Notes under the pieces: generated by a model | Told to the model about the DNA's origin: nothing | Databases searched by the model: none | Seen by the model: the letters and a program-made list of their open reading frames with translations, nothing else | Shown here: piece after piece, positions 32,922 to 41,120 of the stretch | Position numbering within the stretch: position 1 is the stretch's first letter | Layout: every line of letters starts with the position of its first letter | Made by a program: the position numbers and the translations under genes | Source of the DNA: Nocardia elegans NBRC 108235 | GTDB taxonomy: Bacteria; Actinomycetota; Actinomycetes; Mycobacteriales; Mycobacteriaceae | Assembly: GCF_001612845.1 (NCBI RefSeq) | Contig: NZ_BDBF01000042.1 | Coordinates: forward strand, 1 to 64,000 | Direction: 5' to 3' | DNA length: 64,000 nt

Positions 32922-34547
32922 TCATCCGCTGACGAATCCGACCGCGCGGTTTGCCAGGTCGAGCAGCGGCTGCGGCATGATACCCAGGGCGAGTGTGGCG
33001 GCGCCGGTGACGATGACGACCATGGTGGTCACCGGCGCGGTGACCACGGCGGGCGGTGCCTCCGGGGGATCGGTGAAGAACATCTGCACGATGACGCGAA
33101 TGTAGAAGAACACGGCGATCGCACTCGAGATCACACCGACGATCACCAGATACGCCGCATGTCCGGACGCGGCCGCCGAGAACACCGCAAATTTTCCGAC
33201 GAAGCCACTGGTCAGCGGAATGCCCGCGAACGACAGCAGAAACAGCGCGAAAACCGTTGCCAGCCATGGTGAACGGCGCCCGAGCCCCGCCCACGCCGAC
33301 AGCGCGGTGGCCTCGTCTCCCACGCGGTCGCGCACCAGCGTGACCACCGCGAACGCACCCACCGTGCTCACGCCGTAGACGGCCAGATAGAACAGCACCG
33401 ACGACACCCCGTCGGAATTGGCCGCCACCAGCGCGGTGAGGATAAAGCCGGCGTGCGCGATGGAGGAGTAGGCGAGCATGCGCTTCACATCGGTCTGAGT
33501 GACGGCGAGAATCGCGCCCAGCACCATCGTGGCCACGGCCGCGGCGCCCAGGATCGGACGCCAGTCCGCACTCAGTCCCGGCACCGCGACCTGCAGGATG
33601 CGCAGCAGAGCACCTACCGCCGCGATCTTGGTCGCCGCGGCCATGAACGCGGTGACCGCGGTCGGCGCCCCCTGATATACATCGGGCACCCATGACTGGA
33701 ACGGCACGGCACCGATCTTGAACAGCAACCCCACCACCAGCATCGCCACACCCAGCACCGCAAGGGTTTTCGAGCCGGAATCGCGGGCCACGGCGTCGGC
33801 GATCCCGGAGAGGCGAACCGTGCCGGCGTAGCCGTACAGCAGCGCCATCCCGTACAGGAAGAACGCTGACGCGAACGCGCCCAGCAGGAAGTACTTCAGC
33901 GCCGCCTCCTGCGACAGCAGCCGACGCCGCCGAGCCAGCCCGCACAGCAGATACAGCGGCAGCGACAGCACCTCGAGCGCGACGAACATCGACAGCAGAT
34001 CGTTGGACGCGGGAAACAGCAGCATGCCACCGACCGCGAACAGGGTCAGCGGAAACACCTCGGTGGTGGTGATACCGGCCCGCGCCGCCGCGATCTCGTC
34101 CGAACTGCCCGGCACCGCCGCGGCCTGCGGAGTGAAGGCGTCGACGACGACCGCACCGGAAGCCGCCGCGGCCGCCCGGCTCCAGGTCCCGGGGCCCTCC
34201 CGGCTTTCGCGCGCCAGCCGCGGTTCGATACCGCGTTCGGCCATCAGCGCGACCGCCAGAATCGCGACCACCAAAATGGTGCCTTGCAGCATCAGCGTCA
34301 CGTTGTCGACGGCGACCGCGCCGACGGCCACCGTCGCATGAGTGCCCGCGAGCGCGATCACGGCCACCAATGCCGCCACCAAACCGCCCAGCGCGAGCAC
34401 CAGATGGACCGGATAGCGCCAGGACCGGGGCAGGAACGCCTCGGCGATCACCCCGGCGACGGCCACACCGAAGACGACGAGCATCGGTGCCAAAGCGTGA
34501 TATTCGATCGAAGGAGCCGGAACCGTCGCGGCCAGAAGCTGATTCAC
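32922..34547 (-). CDS. nuoN: NADH-quinone oxidoreductase subunit N
   Basis: A 541-aa antiporter-like membrane subunit of complex I and the last gene of the operon. It has about 14 membrane helices and the proton-channel blocks LLSMFVALEVLSLPLYLLCGL, GLLFKIGAVPFQSWVPDVYQGAPTAVTAFMAAATKIAAV and SIAHAGFILTALVA. A hydrophilic insert (about residues 110-155) between early helices is typical of actinobacterial NuoN. The GTG start at 34547 overlaps the nuoM stop as GTGA, giving translational coupling. No clear terminator follows before the methyltransferase gene. Confidence 0.95.
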   Translation of the reverse strand: MNQLLAATVPAPSIEYHALAPMLVVFGVAVAGVIAEAFLPRSWRYPVHLVLALGGLVAALVAVIALAGTHATVAVGAVAVDNVTLMLQGTILVVAILAVALMAERGIEPRLARESREGPGTWSRAAAAASGAVVVDAFTPQAAAVPGSSDEIAAARAGITTTEVFPLTLFAVGGMLLFPASNDLLSMFVALEVLSLPLYLLCGLARRRRLLSQEAALKYFLLGAFASAFFLYGMALLYGYAGTVRLSGIADAVARDSGSKTLAVLGVAMLVVGLLFKIGAVPFQSWVPDVYQGAPTAVTAFMAAATKIAAVGALLRILQVAVPGLSADWRPILGAAAVATMVLGAILAVTQTDVKRMLAYSSIAHAGFILTALVAANSDGVSSVLFYLAVYGVSTVGAFAVVTLVRDRVGDEATALSAWAGLGRRSPWLATVFALFLLSFAGIPLTSGFVGKFAVFSAAASGHAAYLVIVGVISSAIAVFFYIRVIVQMFFTDPPEAPPAVVTAPVTTMVVIVTGAATLALGIMPQPLLDLANRAVGFVSG

Positions 34548-36193
34548 CGGTGGTTACCTCCGCTCGGAGTGGTCGCGGCCGGTACGGTCGCGGCATCCGG
34601 CGCGACCGTGGGCGCCGGATCGTGTTTGCCGATGGTGGTGAGCGTGCCGGCCACCGCCGGATTGATCCGGTCGAGAACCGGTTTCGGATACGCGCCGAGG
34701 ACCAGCAACGCCGCCAGCAGCGGCACCACGACCAGCAGTTCGCGCGGCAGCAGATCCTGCAATCGCTCGTTGCCCTTGCGGACCGGTCCGGTCATCATGC
34801 GCTGGTACATCCACAGCACGTACAGCGCCGCCAGCACCAGTGCGCCGGTGGCGAACACGGCCGCCACCGGATAGCGGGTGAACGTGCCGGACAGGACGAG
34901 GAATTCGCTCACGAACGGCGCGAGGCCGGGCAGTGAGAGCGTCGCCAGGCCCGCGATCAGGAAGGTGCCCGCCAGTACCGGCGCCACCTTCTGTACCCCG
35001 CCGAATTCCGCGATCACCCGAGTTCCGCGGCGCGACACCAGGAATCCCGCGATGAGGAACAGCGCCGCGGTCGAGATGCCGTGGTTGACCATGTACAGCG
35101 TCGCACCCGACCCGCCCTGATTGGTCATCGCGAAGATGCCGAGGATGATGAAGCCGAAATGCGAGATCGAGGTGTAGGCGATCAGGCGCATCACATCGGT
35201 CTGCCCGATGGCCAGCAGCGCGCCGTAGAGGATGCCGATCACCGCCAGCACACTGATCATCGGCGCGTAGGTGGTCGAGGCGGCCGGGAACAGCAGCAGG
35301 CAGTAGCGCAGCATGCCGAAGGTACCCACCTTGTCGACCACCGCCATCATCAGTACCGCGCTAGCCGGTGTCGCCGACACCGCCGCGCCGGGCAGCCAGG
35401 TGTGCAGCGGCCACAGCGGCGCCTTCACCGCGAAGGCGAACATGAAGCCGAGGAACAGTGCGTTGAGCACGGCCGGACCGGCGCCGAGCTGCCCGGAATT
35501 CGCCGCCGCCGTGACCGCCCGGAAATCGAAGGTGCCACCCTCACCGCCGACATGTGCCCGTGCGGTGAGTACGTAGAGCCCGATGACGGCGGCCAGCATG
35601 ATCAGGCCGCCGAACAGGTTGTACAGCAGGAATTTCACCGCCGCGCGCGAACGCTGCTGCCGCAGTGCCAGTTCCACGGCCGCCGATTCACCGCCGCTGG
35701 TGCGGGGCCCGAAGCCGCCGATGAGGAAATACATCGGGATCAGCATGACCTCGAAGAACACGTAGAACAGCAGGATGTCGAGCGAGACGAACGAGATCAG
35801 CACCATCGACTCGACGATCAGGGTGAGCGCGACGTAGATGTGCGCGACCCGCCGCCCGCTGCCCGCTTCGCGGTCGTCCTTCCATCCGGCGAGGATCAGC
35901 AGCGGCACCAGTGCGGCGGTCAACAGCAGCAGCACCAGCGCGATGCCGTCGACGCCGAGGGTGTAGCCGGCGCCGAAAGCCGGTATCCAGCGGTGTGATT
36001 CGACGAGTTGGTATTGCGGACCGCCGGGATCGAACCGCACCGCGACCACGATCGCGACGGCCAAGGTGGCCAGCGACAACACGAGTCCGGTCACCCGGGC
36101 CACCGTGCGCCGGCCGGCCGGAACGGCCAGCACCACGACGGCGCCGGCCAGGGGCAGCACCCACAGTGTGGTCAGCCAGGGATACTCCGTCAC
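34544..36193 (-). CDS. nuoM: NADH-quinone oxidoreductase subunit M
   Basis: A 549-aa antiporter-like proton-pumping subunit. Conserved blocks include SLDILLFYVFFEVMLIPMYFLIGGFG with the membrane glutamate, FAFAVKAPLWPLHTWLPGAAVSATPASAVLMMAVVDKVGTFG with essential lysines, and YTSISHFGFIILGIFAM. It starts at GTG 36193, overlapping the nuoL stop by 4 nt (GTGA). A much longer open frame continues upstream through nuoL in another frame and is not used. The C-terminus carries a short hydrophilic Pro/Ala tail (DPAPTVAPDAATVPAATTPSG). Confidence 0.95.
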   Translation of the reverse strand: MTEYPWLTTLWVLPLAGAVVVLAVPAGRRTVARVTGLVLSLATLAVAIVVAVRFDPGGPQYQLVESHRWIPAFGAGYTLGVDGIALVLLLLTAALVPLLILAGWKDDREAGSGRRVAHIYVALTLIVESMVLISFVSLDILLFYVFFEVMLIPMYFLIGGFGPRTSGGESAAVELALRQQRSRAAVKFLLYNLFGGLIMLAAVIGLYVLTARAHVGGEGGTFDFRAVTAAANSGQLGAGPAVLNALFLGFMFAFAVKAPLWPLHTWLPGAAVSATPASAVLMMAVVDKVGTFGMLRYCLLLFPAASTTYAPMISVLAVIGILYGALLAIGQTDVMRLIAYTSISHFGFIILGIFAMTNQGGSGATLYMVNHGISTAALFLIAGFLVSRRGTRVIAEFGGVQKVAPVLAGTFLIAGLATLSLPGLAPFVSEFLVLSGTFTRYPVAAVFATGALVLAALYVLWMYQRMMTGPVRKGNERLQDLLPRELLVVVPLLAALLVLGAYPKPVLDRINPAVAGTLTTIGKHDPAPTVAPDAATVPAATTPSGGNHR

Positions 36194-38094
36194 AGCAACC
36201 TCACCGCCAGCAGGGCCGCGACCACCAGGGCCGCGCCGGTGAACATGGACAGGGCGTACGAGCGCACGAAACCCGTTTGCACGCGCCGGATTCGCGCCGA
36301 CAGGCCGCCGATCACCGCGGCCGTGGTGTTGACGATGCCGTCGATACCGCGGTTGTCGAGGAAGACCAGCGAGCGGGTCAGGTGAGTGCCCGGACGCATG
36401 AACGCGGCTTCGTTGAACGCGTCGCCGTACAGATCGCGGCGAGCCGCGACGGTCAACGGTGTGACGTCCTGCGGGGCGGTGCGCGGCACCGGCCGCCGCG
36501 CGTACTGGCGGTAGGCGACCGCGACACCGATCGCGACCACGACCAGCGCGGCCACGGTGACCGCCCACGCCGGCACGGCGCTTTCGGCATGTTCGGTGCC
36601 GACCACCGGTGCCAGCCAGTTCTGCAGCGACGATCCGAAAACGAACACCCCGCCGGAGAACACCGAGCCGATCGCCAGCACGATCATCGGGCCGGTCATC
36701 ACCGCGGGGGCTTCGTGCGGATGCGGCTCTTGCTCGGAATCGTTTGCAGCCCAACGCTTTTCGCCGAAAAACGTCAACAACATCACGCGCGTCATATAGA
36801 AGGCGGTGATCCCGGCGCCGAGCAGCGCGGCGGCGCCGAGGGTGATGCCGTTCGCGCCGCCGTAGCCGAACGCGGCCTCGATGATCCGGTCCTTGGAGAA
36901 GAACCCCGCGAACGGCGGCACCCCGATGATCGCCAGATAGCCGAGCCCGAAGGTGACGAACGTGATCGGCAGATACTTTCGCAGCCCGCCGTAACGGCGC
37001 ATATCCGTCTCGTCGTTCATCGCGTGCATGACCGATCCGGCGCCGAGGAACAATCCGGCCTTGAAGAAGCCGTGGGTGAGCAGATGCATGATCGCCACGG
37101 CATATCCGGCCGGCCCCAGTCCGGCGGCCAGCACCATATAGCCGATCTGACTCATCGTGGACGCCGCCAGCGCCTTCTTGATGTCGTCCTTCGCACAGCC
37201 GATCACGGCGCCGAACAGCAACGTCACCGCGCCCACCACCAGCACGCCCGCGCGCGCCGCCGGGGCCGCGTCGAAGATCGCGTTCGACCGCGCGATCAGA
37301 TACACACCCGCGGTCACCATCGTGGCGGCGTGGATGAGCGCCGACACCGGAGTCGGGCCTTCCATCGCGTCGCCGAGCCAGGACTGCAGCGGCACCTGCG
37401 CGGATTTACCGCACGCGCCGAGCAGCAACAGCAGGCCCAGTGCGGTCAGGGTGCCTTCGCTCGCCTGCGGGACACCGGCGAACACGTGCCCGAAATCGAC
37501 CGAACCGAAGGTGGCGAACATCAGGAACAGCGCGATCGCCAGCCCCATGTCGCCGACACGGTTGACCACGAAGGCCTTCTTCGCCGCCGCCGCCGCGGAC
37601 GGCTTCTCGTGCCAGAACCCGATCAGCAGGTACGAGGCCAGGCCCACGCCCTCCCAGCCGAGATAGAGCACCAGATAGTTGTCGGCCATGACGAGGATCA
37701 GCATCGCGGCCAGGAACAGATTGAGGTAGGCGAAGAACCGCCGCCGCGCCGGATCGTCGCTCATGTAACCGACCGAGTAGATGTGGATCAGCGAGCCGAC
37801 GCCGGTGATCAGCAGGACGAAACACATCGTCAGCTGATCCAGTTGCAGCGAGAACTCCGCCTGGAGTCCGGCCACCGGTATCCAGCTGAAGAAGTTGTGT
37901 GACACCGCTCGATCGGCGCCGGCACGGCCGAGCATCTCGGCGAACGCCCACACCGCCACGCCGAACGAGCCGACCGCCGTCGCGCAGCCCATCCAATGGC
38001 CCCAGCGGTCGCTCAGGTGTCCTGCCAGCAGCAGGATCAGCGCGCCGGCGGCGGGGAGGGCCGGCAGCAGCCAGAGCAGATTCCCGGTACCCAC
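36190..38094 (-). CDS. nuoL: NADH-quinone oxidoreductase subunit L
   Basis: A 634-aa subunit, the most distal antiporter-like proton pump of complex I with the long lateral helix. It shows YLGWEGVGLASYLLIGFWHEKPSAAAAAKKAFVVNRVGDMG, GKSAQVPLQSWLGDAMEGPTPVSALIHAATMVTAGVYL and LTHGFFKAGLFLGAGSVMHAM, with key Glu, Lys and His residues present. It starts at GTG 38094, 1 nt after the nuoK stop. Length fits the family (about 610-640 aa). Confidence 0.96.
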   Translation of the reverse strand: MGTGNLLWLLPALPAAGALILLLAGHLSDRWGHWMGCATAVGSFGVAVWAFAEMLGRAGADRAVSHNFFSWIPVAGLQAEFSLQLDQLTMCFVLLITGVGSLIHIYSVGYMSDDPARRRFFAYLNLFLAAMLILVMADNYLVLYLGWEGVGLASYLLIGFWHEKPSAAAAAKKAFVVNRVGDMGLAIALFLMFATFGSVDFGHVFAGVPQASEGTLTALGLLLLLGACGKSAQVPLQSWLGDAMEGPTPVSALIHAATMVTAGVYLIARSNAIFDAAPAARAGVLVVGAVTLLFGAVIGCAKDDIKKALAASTMSQIGYMVLAAGLGPAGYAVAIMHLLTHGFFKAGLFLGAGSVMHAMNDETDMRRYGGLRKYLPITFVTFGLGYLAIIGVPPFAGFFSKDRIIEAAFGYGGANGITLGAAALLGAGITAFYMTRVMLLTFFGEKRWAANDSEQEPHPHEAPAVMTGPMIVLAIGSVFSGGVFVFGSSLQNWLAPVVGTEHAESAVPAWAVTVAALVVVAIGVAVAYRQYARRPVPRTAPQDVTPLTVAARRDLYGDAFNEAAFMRPGTHLTRSLVFLDNRGIDGIVNTTAAVIGGLSARIRRVQTGFVRSYALSMFTGAALVVAALLAVRLL

Positions 38095-38095
38095 G

Positions 38096-38395
38096 TCAGT
38101 ACTTCAACAGGTTGGCGTCGTCGACCGAGGTCGAGCGGCGGGTGCGGAAGATGGTCATGATGATCGCCAGGCCCACGACGACTTCCGCCGCGGCGACGAC
38201 CATCGTGAAGAACGCGAACACCTGCCCGTCGAGGTTGTGGTGCTGCCGGGCGAAGGTGACGAAGGCGAGATTGACCGCGTTGAGCATCAATTCGATGCAC
38301 ATGAACACCACGATCGCGTTGCGCCGCACCAGCACCCCGGCCGCGCCGATGGTGAACAGCAGGGCGGACAGATACAGGTAGTTGTCCGGATTCAC
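38096..38395 (-). CDS. nuoK: NADH-quinone oxidoreductase subunit K
   Basis: A 99-aa three-helix subunit in the proton-translocating arm. The conserved segment is VFMCIELMLNAVNLAFVTFA with the functional membrane glutamate, and a second is FTMVVAAAEVVVGLAIIMTIFR. It starts at GTG 38395, overlapping the nuoJ stop as GTGA. Length is normal. Confidence 0.95.
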   Translation of the reverse strand: MNPDNYLYLSALLFTIGAAGVLVRRNAIVVFMCIELMLNAVNLAFVTFARQHHNLDGQVFAFFTMVVAAAEVVVGLAIIMTIFRTRRSTSVDDANLLKY

Positions 38396-39261
38396 CGCGG
38401 AGCCTTCCTCTCGTTGTCGCCGGTCGCGTGAGCGCCGTTGCTGTCGGTGCGCTCGTTCTCGCCACCGCCGTTGCCGCCGTTGCCTTCTCGCATACCGATC
38501 ACCGCGTCCTCGGTGTGGGCGCGGCGCCGACGATGGCGCAGGATGGTGCTCACCGACAGTTCGGCGAACGAGCCGTCGGGCAGCCGGGCCGGCACGTCGA
38601 CGGCGTTGTGGCGGGCATAGACACCGGGGGTGGGCAGGGGCGTGATGCGGTGGCCTTCACGCAGGCGGCGCTGCGATTGCTCGCGCTGCCCGGTGCGCGG
38701 ACCGAACCGTTCCCGATGCGCGAGGACCATCGCGCCGATGGTTGCCGTGATCAGCAGCGCCCCGGTGAGCTCGAAGGCCCACACGTAACGCACGAAGATC
38801 AGCTCTGCCAGCGCGCCGATCGGGTCGGCGCCGAATCCGGGACCCGTCGCCGCCACCGAATCGTCGCGCACGCCCCGGGCGATCGCCCCGATCAGCAGCA
38901 GCCCGAATCCGACACCCACCACGACGACACCGATGCGGTGCCCGCGCAACGTCTCCCGCAGCGATTCGGCCGAGTCGACGCCGACGAGCATCAGGACGAA
39001 CAGGAACAACATCATGACCGCGCCCGTGTACACCACGATCTGCACCACACCCAGGAACAGCGCGTCCTGGGCGATGTAGAACACCGACAGGGTGATCATG
39101 GTGGCCGCCAAGCACAGCGCGGAGTGCACGGCCTTGTGGGCACACACCATGCCCAGACCGCCCGCCACCGCGACCACGGCGAGGACCCAGAACAGCACCG
39201 CCTCCCCGGTCGAGGTACGGGTGGCAGCTTCGGCGGCAAGCACATTCGCGGCCGGGGTCAT
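38392..39261 (-). CDS. nuoJ: NADH-quinone oxidoreductase subunit J
   Basis: A 289-aa membrane subunit. Five helices occupy the first 175 or so residues, with VVQIVVYTGAVMMLFLFVLMLVGVD as the signature (pi-bulge helix). The C-terminal 100 residues are hydrophilic, ending in a Gly/Asn/Glu-rich tail (GNGGNGGGENERTDSNGAH); actinobacterial NuoJ is known to be longer than the E. coli form (184 aa), and this tail is probably disordered. ATG 39261 overlaps the nuoI stop as ATGA. Confidence 0.94.
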   Translation of the reverse strand: MTPAANVLAAEAATRTSTGEAVLFWVLAVVAVAGGLGMVCAHKAVHSALCLAATMITLSVFYIAQDALFLGVVQIVVYTGAVMMLFLFVLMLVGVDSAESLRETLRGHRIGVVVVGVGFGLLLIGAIARGVRDDSVAATGPGFGADPIGALAELIFVRYVWAFELTGALLITATIGAMVLAHRERFGPRTGQREQSQRRLREGHRITPLPTPGVYARHNAVDVPARLPDGSFAELSVSTILRHRRRRAHTEDAVIGMREGNGGNGGGENERTDSNGAHATGDNERKAPR

Positions 39262-39893
39262 TGCGCACCTCCTTGCGCACCGGTGGCCGCCGGTTCGCGA
39301 CCGGTGTCCGCGGCGGTGGTGCCGGTGGGACGGAGCCCGGTATCGCGGTCGCTGCCGGGGGCGGCGGGCACCGCGCCCAGGTAGTAGTCCTCCTCGGTGG
39401 CGCCCGGATAGGCGGCGTGCGGCGGGGCGATCATCCCGTCGCCCAGCGGCGCGAGCAGCCGGTCCTTCTCGTAGATGAGATCGGCGCGATTGTCGTCGGC
39501 CATCTCGTATTCGTTGGTCATCGTCAATGCCCGCGTGGGGCACGCCTCGATGCACAGTCCGCAGCCGATGCAGCGCAGATAGTTGATCTGGTAGACGCGG
39601 CCGTAGCGTTCGCCGGGGGAGTAGCGCTCGCTCTCGGTGTTGTCGGCGCCCTCGACGTAGATCGCGTCCGCGGGGCAGGCCCACGCGCACAGTTCGCAGC
39701 CGATGCACTTCTCCAGACCGTCGGGATGGCGGTTGAGCTGGTGGCGGCCGTGGTAGCGCGGCGCGGTCGGCACCTTCTCCTCGGGGTAGAACTCGGTGTT
39801 CTTCTTTTTGAACATCGTGACGAAGGTGACCCAGAATCCGCCGATGGGTTCCAGCAGACCGGCTTTGGTGGCAGCCGGCGCGGTTTCGGGCAT
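39258..39893 (-). CDS. nuoI: NADH-quinone oxidoreductase subunit I region (two 4Fe-4S clusters), possible internal start
   Basis: The NuoI part of the shared frame. If translated on its own from ATG 39893 it would be 211 aa; no ribosome-binding site is visible before this ATG, and the core similarity begins later at GLLEPIGGFWVTFVTMFKKK. Two CxxCxxCxxxCP motifs, CIGCELCAWACP and CIGCGLCIEACP, bind clusters N6a and N6b, which pass electrons from NuoG to NuoB. The C-terminal tail after DYYLG is a longer Pro/Thr/Ala-rich extension. The stop overlaps the nuoJ ATG. This entry records the domain and the alternative to the fused reading. Confidence 0.8.
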   Translation of the reverse strand: MPETAPAATKAGLLEPIGGFWVTFVTMFKKKNTEFYPEEKVPTAPRYHGRHQLNRHPDGLEKCIGCELCAWACPADAIYVEGADNTESERYSPGERYGRVYQINYLRCIGCGLCIEACPTRALTMTNEYEMADDNRADLIYEKDRLLAPLGDGMIAPPHAAYPGATEEDYYLGAVPAAPGSDRDTGLRPTGTTAADTGREPAATGAQGGAQ

Positions 39894-41120
39894 CGGCGGA
39901 ACTGGGAAGTCCGAGAACTGTTTCGTGCCAGTGGTTTCCGGTGCGAGATTGTCGCCGGCACGCCCGGCGCGCAGCATAATCGCCAGCAGGCCCACCGACA
40001 TGATCACCCCGGCGATCACGAGGCCCGTGGTCTGCACGTCGTGGCCGTTGTCCTGCACGACCTTCAGTGTCGCGACGATCATCACCCACAGCAGCGACAC
40101 CGGAATGAGCAGTTTCCAGCCGAGATTCATGAACTGGTCATAGCGCAACCGTGGCAGCGTCCCGCGCAACCAGATGAAGACGAACAGGAACGTCCAGATC
40201 TTCAGCGTGAACCACAGCAGCGGCCACCAGCCCGAATTCGCGCCGTCCCACAGGTTCAGCGGGAAGGGTGCGTGCCAGCCGCCGAAGAACAGTGTGGTGG
40301 CCAGCGCCGAGACAGTGCCCATGTTGATGTATTCGGCCATCATGAACATCGCGAATTTCAGCGACGAGTATTCGGTGTGGAAACCGCCGACGAGTTCACC
40401 CTCGGCCTCGGGGAGATCGAAGGGGGCGCGGTTGGTTTCGCCGACCATCGCCACCGCGTAGATGACGAACGACGGCAGCAGCAGCCACACGTTCCAGGTG
40501 CCCCACTGCCGATCCACGATGCCGGAGGTGGACATGGTCCCGGCCAGCAGGAACACTGCCGCGAAACAGGCCGCCATCGCGATCTCGTAGGAAATCACCT
40601 GCGCGGTCGACCGCAGAGCGCCGAGCAGCGGATACGTCGATCCCGACGACCATCCCGCCAGCACGATGCCGTAGACCCCGATCGAGGTCATCGCGAGGAT
40701 GTAGAGCACCCCCACCGGCATATCGGTCAACTGCAGCGGTGTGCGGGTGCCGAAGATCGACACCTCCGGTCCGAGCGGTATCACCGCGAAGGCCATCACC
40801 GCCGGAATCAGCGCGACGATCGGCGCCAGAATGTAGATGGGCTTGTCCACCATCGCCGGGACGATGTCCTCTTTGAGGAGCATCTTCACCCCGTCGGCGA
40901 TGGATTGCAGCGAACCGCGCGGCCCGACCCGATTGGGTCCGACCCGCATCTGCATCCAGGCCACCACCTTGCGCTCGATCACCACCGCGAGCAGCGGGAT
41001 GAGCAGCAGGAAGATGAAGATACCGATGGATTTGACCACAACCAGCCACCACGGGTCGTGGCCGAAGGCGGACAGATCGGCCGGGGCCGAGACCAGCACG
41101 GCCGGCGACATCTCACTCAT
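39258..41120 (-). CDS. nuoH: NuoH and NuoI of complex I in one uninterrupted reading frame (possible NuoH-NuoI fusion)
   Basis: One open frame of 620 residues encodes both subunits. Residues 1-409 are NuoH: the quinone-site and membrane signature blocks include IERKVVAWMQMRVGPNRVGP and ETNRAPFDLPEAEGELVGGFHTEYSS, and it ends with the usual tail FSDFPVPPMP. From Met410 the NuoI sequence follows without a stop. The ATG at 41120 overlaps the nuoG stop by 8 nt and has GGGAGG upstream; ATG 41111 is an alternative. In most actinobacteria nuoH and nuoI are separate genes. Either the two are fused, or NuoI is made from an internal start, or a base error hides a stop. The pieces sit next to each other in complex I, so a fusion is structurally tolerable. 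Confidence 0.85.
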   Translation of the reverse strand: MSEMSPAVLVSAPADLSAFGHDPWWLVVVKSIGIFIFLLLIPLLAVVIERKVVAWMQMRVGPNRVGPRGSLQSIADGVKMLLKEDIVPAMVDKPIYILAPIVALIPAVMAFAVIPLGPEVSIFGTRTPLQLTDMPVGVLYILAMTSIGVYGIVLAGWSSGSTYPLLGALRSTAQVISYEIAMAACFAAVFLLAGTMSTSGIVDRQWGTWNVWLLLPSFVIYAVAMVGETNRAPFDLPEAEGELVGGFHTEYSSLKFAMFMMAEYINMGTVSALATTLFFGGWHAPFPLNLWDGANSGWWPLLWFTLKIWTFLFVFIWLRGTLPRLRYDQFMNLGWKLLIPVSLLWVMIVATLKVVQDNGHDVQTTGLVIAGVIMSVGLLAIMLRAGRAGDNLAPETTGTKQFSDFPVPPMPETAPAATKAGLLEPIGGFWVTFVTMFKKKNTEFYPEEKVPTAPRYHGRHQLNRHPDGLEKCIGCELCAWACPADAIYVEGADNTESERYSPGERYGRVYQINYLRCIGCGLCIEACPTRALTMTNEYEMADDNRADLIYEKDRLLAPLGDGMIAPPHAAYPGATEEDYYLGAVPAAPGSDRDTGLRPTGTTAADTGREPAATGAQGGAQ

